Part shown: positions 60,772 to 64,000 of the stretch, piece by piece
Position numbering within the stretch: the stretch's first letter is position 1
Layout: each line of letters opens with the position of its first letter
Source: Rotaria macrura
Taxonomy: Eukaryota; Rotifera; Eurotatoria; Philodinida; Philodinidae
Assembly: GCA_900239685.1 (NCBI GenBank)
Contig: OENT01000184.1
Span: 1-64,000 of the forward strand
Direction: 5' to 3'
DNA: 64,000 nucleotides
The notes under the pieces: model-generated
The model's input: only the letters and a program-made list of their open reading frames with translations
Told to the model about the DNA's origin: nothing
Database searches by the model: none
Program-made: the position numbers and the translations under genes

Positions 60772-61914
60772 ATGTTGATAGAAAGAGCAACCAACGCAGA
60801 AACACAGGTTCAACTTATACCATACTCAGGGACCGTTAATCCAGAACATATGAATCAAATGAATTGCATTCCATTAGTGACAACAAACGATGATTCAGAC
60901 CAAGAAGCCAATCATCTACAAAACTTATTCGTTGATGATTTTCTTCGAAAATCGAAAGATTTCCATGATAATGAACAAATGAATTCATTACCAGTCGAAA
61001 TTCGTCTTGGTACTGTTTATACATATCAAAATCATCGGCAACAAAATCAATATCCCAATAGTCTTTGCTATCGACGCATTAGTGCAGAATCATTGCGAAA
61101 CGAAGAACGTCGACAACGAAAAGACAAAGACTTTTTAATAACATTTAACAAGAATAAAGGTATAAATGATATACAAATGCTTGATTATGAATTAACTTGT
61201 GCCGGTTTTCGTTCAACCAATGATTCACAACCAACATATCGATTATATTTACGTTATCAAACAAGACGACTAATACTTGAATTAAAACGAAATGCTAATG
61301 ATACAAGATTCTTTTCTGTTAAACGTTTATTAAAATACTCAACAAAATATACACATATTGATGTTGTGAAATCAAAAGATAACTCAAATTATCCGGAAAC
61401 GTTCGATGACATATATGATATTCGAACATCGATCGGTAAAGCCGATGAAGAAGAATTACATGTCAATGATGAATATTGTAATTTCATTCAAATAAAAGAT
61501 CTTAATCAGTGTGTCTTTGAAACGAAATCAAATACTGGTGAATACATCTATCAATTTAGTCGTAGTCTTCTACCATATTTTGACTTTTTTCAAATTAAAG
61601 AAACAATTAATTATGATTACTCGTGTGTTGATAGTCGATTTTTTGGTGTTCGGGTTTTAGTCGAACATCAAATTGGTTATGATCTATGTTCAAGTTCAAA
61701 AACAACAACACCATGTCTACAGACAAATAATGTCATTATGGCAAAATTACTTTCATTTAACTTTACAGAAGAAGAAGAAGCTAGACGCATTTGGACGATC
61801 GGTACTTGGCTCTCAGATTTAGCGACACACTGCACCAACCGTGCTTTACCAGCCAACAAAATATTTTGTCGTCGGCCTGGTCCAGTAACATCTTATCGAC
61901 ATGCAGTCAGATAA
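60772..61914 (+). CDS. Intronless orphan protein, 380 aa
   Basis: A single uninterrupted frame, the longest open frame in the window and the only supported plus-strand gene. The start context is GAAGAATG and a possible AATAAA signal lies at 62003-62008, about 90 bp past the stop. The protein is hydrophilic, with an Arg/Lys-rich segment (RNEERRQRKDKDFL, about 110-125). A mixed alpha/beta central part follows (MLDYELTCAGFRS, YRLYLRYQTRRLILELKR, EYIYQFSRSLLPYFDFF). The acidic TEEEEARRIW lies before a Cys-containing tail. No signal peptide, no membrane segment and no motif I can name. Codon use looks normal for the window. Lack of introns among intron-rich neighbours suggests a retrocopy, a transferred gene or a young gene. 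Confidence 0.75.
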   Translation: MLIERATNAETQVQLIPYSGTVNPEHMNQMNCIPLVTTNDDSDQEANHLQNLFVDDFLRKSKDFHDNEQMNSLPVEIRLGTVYTYQNHRQQNQYPNSLCYRRISAESLRNEERRQRKDKDFLITFNKNKGINDIQMLDYELTCAGFRSTNDSQPTYRLYLRYQTRRLILELKRNANDTRFFSVKRLLKYSTKYTHIDVVKSKDNSNYPETFDDIYDIRTSIGKADEEELHVNDEYCNFIQIKDLNQCVFETKSNTGEYIYQFSRSLLPYFDFFQIKETINYDYSCVDSRFFGVRVLVEHQIGYDLCSSSKTTTPCLQTNNVIMAKLLSFNFTEEEEARRIWTIGTWLSDLATHCTNRALPANKIFCRRPGPVTSYRHAVR

Positions 61915-62586
61915 ATTCGACTCTTTTTTTTAACTCTCAGATTTTTTCTTGCCCTAGTTTTATCTGTTCCTTTAAAAAAAATTAGAAAACAAACTAAAAA
62001 GCAATAAAAAGAAATACAAGACTCAGTTAAAACAAGATTTACTAATTTCCATCTTCTCATTTCTTAAAAAACAAAAGTCAATTAACTCTAAATGAAACAT
62101 GATAGGAAAAATGATTTCTTCAAGGTTTTTATTATTATTATTATTTTATTTGTGTAACGCACAGTTCATCACACGTTTCTCTGGACGAAAGCAATAACAA
62201 CAATGAGCAGACATCGAATCAAATCAGTAAATAGTAATCACAATGTACAAATGTGCGTCGTTCGATTTCGTCTCTGTACGAAGGATGAATTAAATTAAAG
62301 AAAATTCACTGTTATGTACTGTTTTGGAATGCCCTTGAAATGAGAGAAACAAAAATGAAGAAGAAGAAGAAGAAGAAGAAGAAGAAGAAGAAGAAGAAGC
62401 AAACAGTAAAAAGATAAGCAAAAAGCACACACACACAATAATTTAAATAGTAAAAGTAGAAAAAACAGGAAACATAAGACACTGACAAAATGATTTTTTA
62501 ATCAATTAAGTTCGTCAAAAAAAAAGAATCACTTTCTTTTGTTTTCTGTATTCTCAAACAAGGTATCTTTAATATCAATTAACAAT
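61915..62586. other. Convergent 3' region with (GAA)n microsatellite
   Basis: Between the stop of the plus-strand orphan and the stop of the partial minus-strand gene. A perfect GAA run of about 14 units lies at 62357-62399 and an ATT run near 62130-62145. No coding. Confidence 0.7.
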
Positions 62587-62866
62587 TTACAAACGATCAA
62601 TAAGATTATGTTTTTCCTGCATAGACATTTGACTACTTCGTCTTAACTGACGTCTATTAGCGCCTTCTGCTTTGATTATTTTCTTGTAATCAGCTACCGA
62701 CATTTCTAGAAGAGAAAAGCAGTATGTACATGCATATGTATATCAATTATCATTTTATATACAAAAACAAACTAAATAAAGTAGTTCTTACCAAATACTT
62801 CGGCTAAAGCATCACCACCGACTGCTTGAGGCCCATTTCCTTCAAAATATTCAGCATGAAAGTTTT
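62587..62866 (-). CDS. 3' end of an unidentified gene (upstream exons not resolved)
   Basis: Two minus-strand exons with good borders and matching phase: 62866-62792 (reads NFHAEYFEGNGPQAVGGD then ALAEVF; donor GTAAGA) and 62705-62587 (reads MSVADYKKIIKAEGANRRQL then RRSSQMS, ending NLIDRL and a stop). The first is preceded by a pyrimidine-rich acceptor, so more exons must lie to its right or beyond 64000. The product is not recognised; the visible C-terminus is basic and helical. Confidence 0.6.
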
Positions 62867-64000
62867 CTTTGAAAGCAAAAATGAATATTTTTTTGCATAC
62901 TATTATCGGCATCGAAATATTTTTCTTTCCAGTAACCTATTCGATATACACAGTTCAATGACCATTCATATTTATCTCTATTTGGAACAATGATTCTAAA
63001 GATGAACTAATCGAAAGTTCAGTTTTGCTCAGGACAAGATTTTAGCTTGCATATTTTCCAGTGAGATATATCCATAAAACAGATTATCGATCAGATTAAC
63101 CATGAAATATCTTCACGTACTTACATCTTTTCGAAATTATATATTTTTGAAAAACGTTGTTCTTATTGGTATTTCTTGCCAGTTTTATTTTTTACTTAAA
63201 AATAAAGATGGTAGACTTATTTAATTTATTTTTTTTTGATACAGTATTCTATTCATATGAAATGAAGCGTATAGTAGTCATCGTGATGATTCATAGTGGT
63301 ATTCGATGTAATTTACTATCTATTCATAATGAATAGCAACTTATCATTCGTTACGTTCGTTTGTATGAAAAATATTTCATCTGAGATACGTATAGACACA
63401 AGTTTATTTGGGACGTGTCATTAGCTAAGAAAGTCAACCTATAAAAAACAAATTACTGTGAAAGCATTCAAAAGCCTGACAACATTCTCTTGTTATTCTG
63501 ATGACTATTATTATTTTCGATACAACAATGCAATGCGTATATTAACAGATCTTCTTTTGTACTCGAGGAGTGAAGAAAAGTGGTGTCGTTTTGAAAATTT
63601 TATTATCCTATCAATATGGACGATTAAAACAGTATAGACTAGTAGAACTATGTAACAAATTATTTGAGTCACATAAATTAGATCATAGTTTAAATTTAAC
63701 AAGTTGTTTTGCTAGTTTTCAAACATAATTATTCATCTTCGATGTTTTGACAACAACAGAAAAAAATTACTTTTGATGATGCACTGTAGGGTTTCGTACG
63801 GTTATCGGATTAATTCTTTCAAAGCAAATACAACTTTGAAAGAGAGCTATTGTAATGAGACTAATCTAGTCTTTCATGCGTATGCTAAATATTCCTAAAC
63901 AAACACAATCGAATTTCTCATTTTTCTAAATATCGTTTGAAACTCTTCAAACGAGTAAAGCAAATATTAAATTTTGATTGGATACTATTTTGTAGAGAAC
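62867..64000. other. Right edge, probably intron or upstream part of the partial gene
   Basis: AT-rich, no exon that I can support. The missing 5' exons of the gene to the left may lie here or outside the window. Confidence 0.3.

Overview
The window reads as nuclear DNA from a small-genome invertebrate. It is very AT-rich, genes are split into many exons by short introns (mostly about 50-130 bp) with GT..AG borders, and the protein repertoire is animal (Pax6, DDX41, DRG1, a class II Rab11-FIP, an RNF38/44-type RING ligase). A rotifer, perhaps a bdelloid, is my best guess from intron style, base composition and the presence of a degraded gene copy; this is inference, not proof. I assembled exon chains by hand from splice borders, reading-frame phase and homology remembered from the families; no alignment or database was run.

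Layout, left to right. 1-3.5 kb: no gene; a foldback-type element with about 190-bp inverted arms (163-1228) and a cluster of ACGCGT motifs. 3.5-6.2 kb (-): a complete Pax6 gene in 8 exons, about 444 aa. 6.2-9.8 kb: non-coding Pax6 upstream region. 9.8-17.0 kb (-): DDX41/abstrakt DEAD-box helicase, 17 exons, about 639 aa. 17.2-18.9 kb (-): a 5-exon gene joining the second half (RED subdomain) of a paired box to a RING-H2 finger, the most unusual gene here. 20.0-21.8 kb (-): RNF38/RNF44-like RING-H2 ligase with a poly-Gln tract. 23.8-29.3 kb (-): remains of a decayed multi-exon gene with in-frame stops and frameshifts. 31.4-32.0 kb (-): small orphan, possibly beta-trefoil. 33.2-38.6 kb (-): Rab11-FIP3/4 (nuclear fallout) homologue, 14 exons. 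40.5-41.5 kb (-): further coding-like scraps. 44.1-48.3 kb (-): PAP2-family membrane enzyme like fungal inositol phosphorylceramide synthase AUR1. 50.7-52.5 kb (-): unrecognised 9-exon gene of about 400 aa. 56.9-59.9 kb (-): DRG1 GTPase, 6 exons, 368 aa. 60.8-61.9 kb (+): an intronless 380-aa orphan. 62.6-62.9 kb (-): the 3' end of a gene that continues off the right edge or has unresolved upstream exons.

The genes do not form one pathway. Housekeeping genes (DDX41, DRG1) sit among developmental (Pax6), trafficking (Rab11-FIP) and ubiquitin genes. All but one lie on the minus strand. The candidate novelty is the paired-RED/RING-H2 gene. It keeps an intron at the same place and phase as the Pax6 gene 11 kb away, and its RING finger closely resembles that of its immediate neighbour, which suggests it could have been built from local parts.
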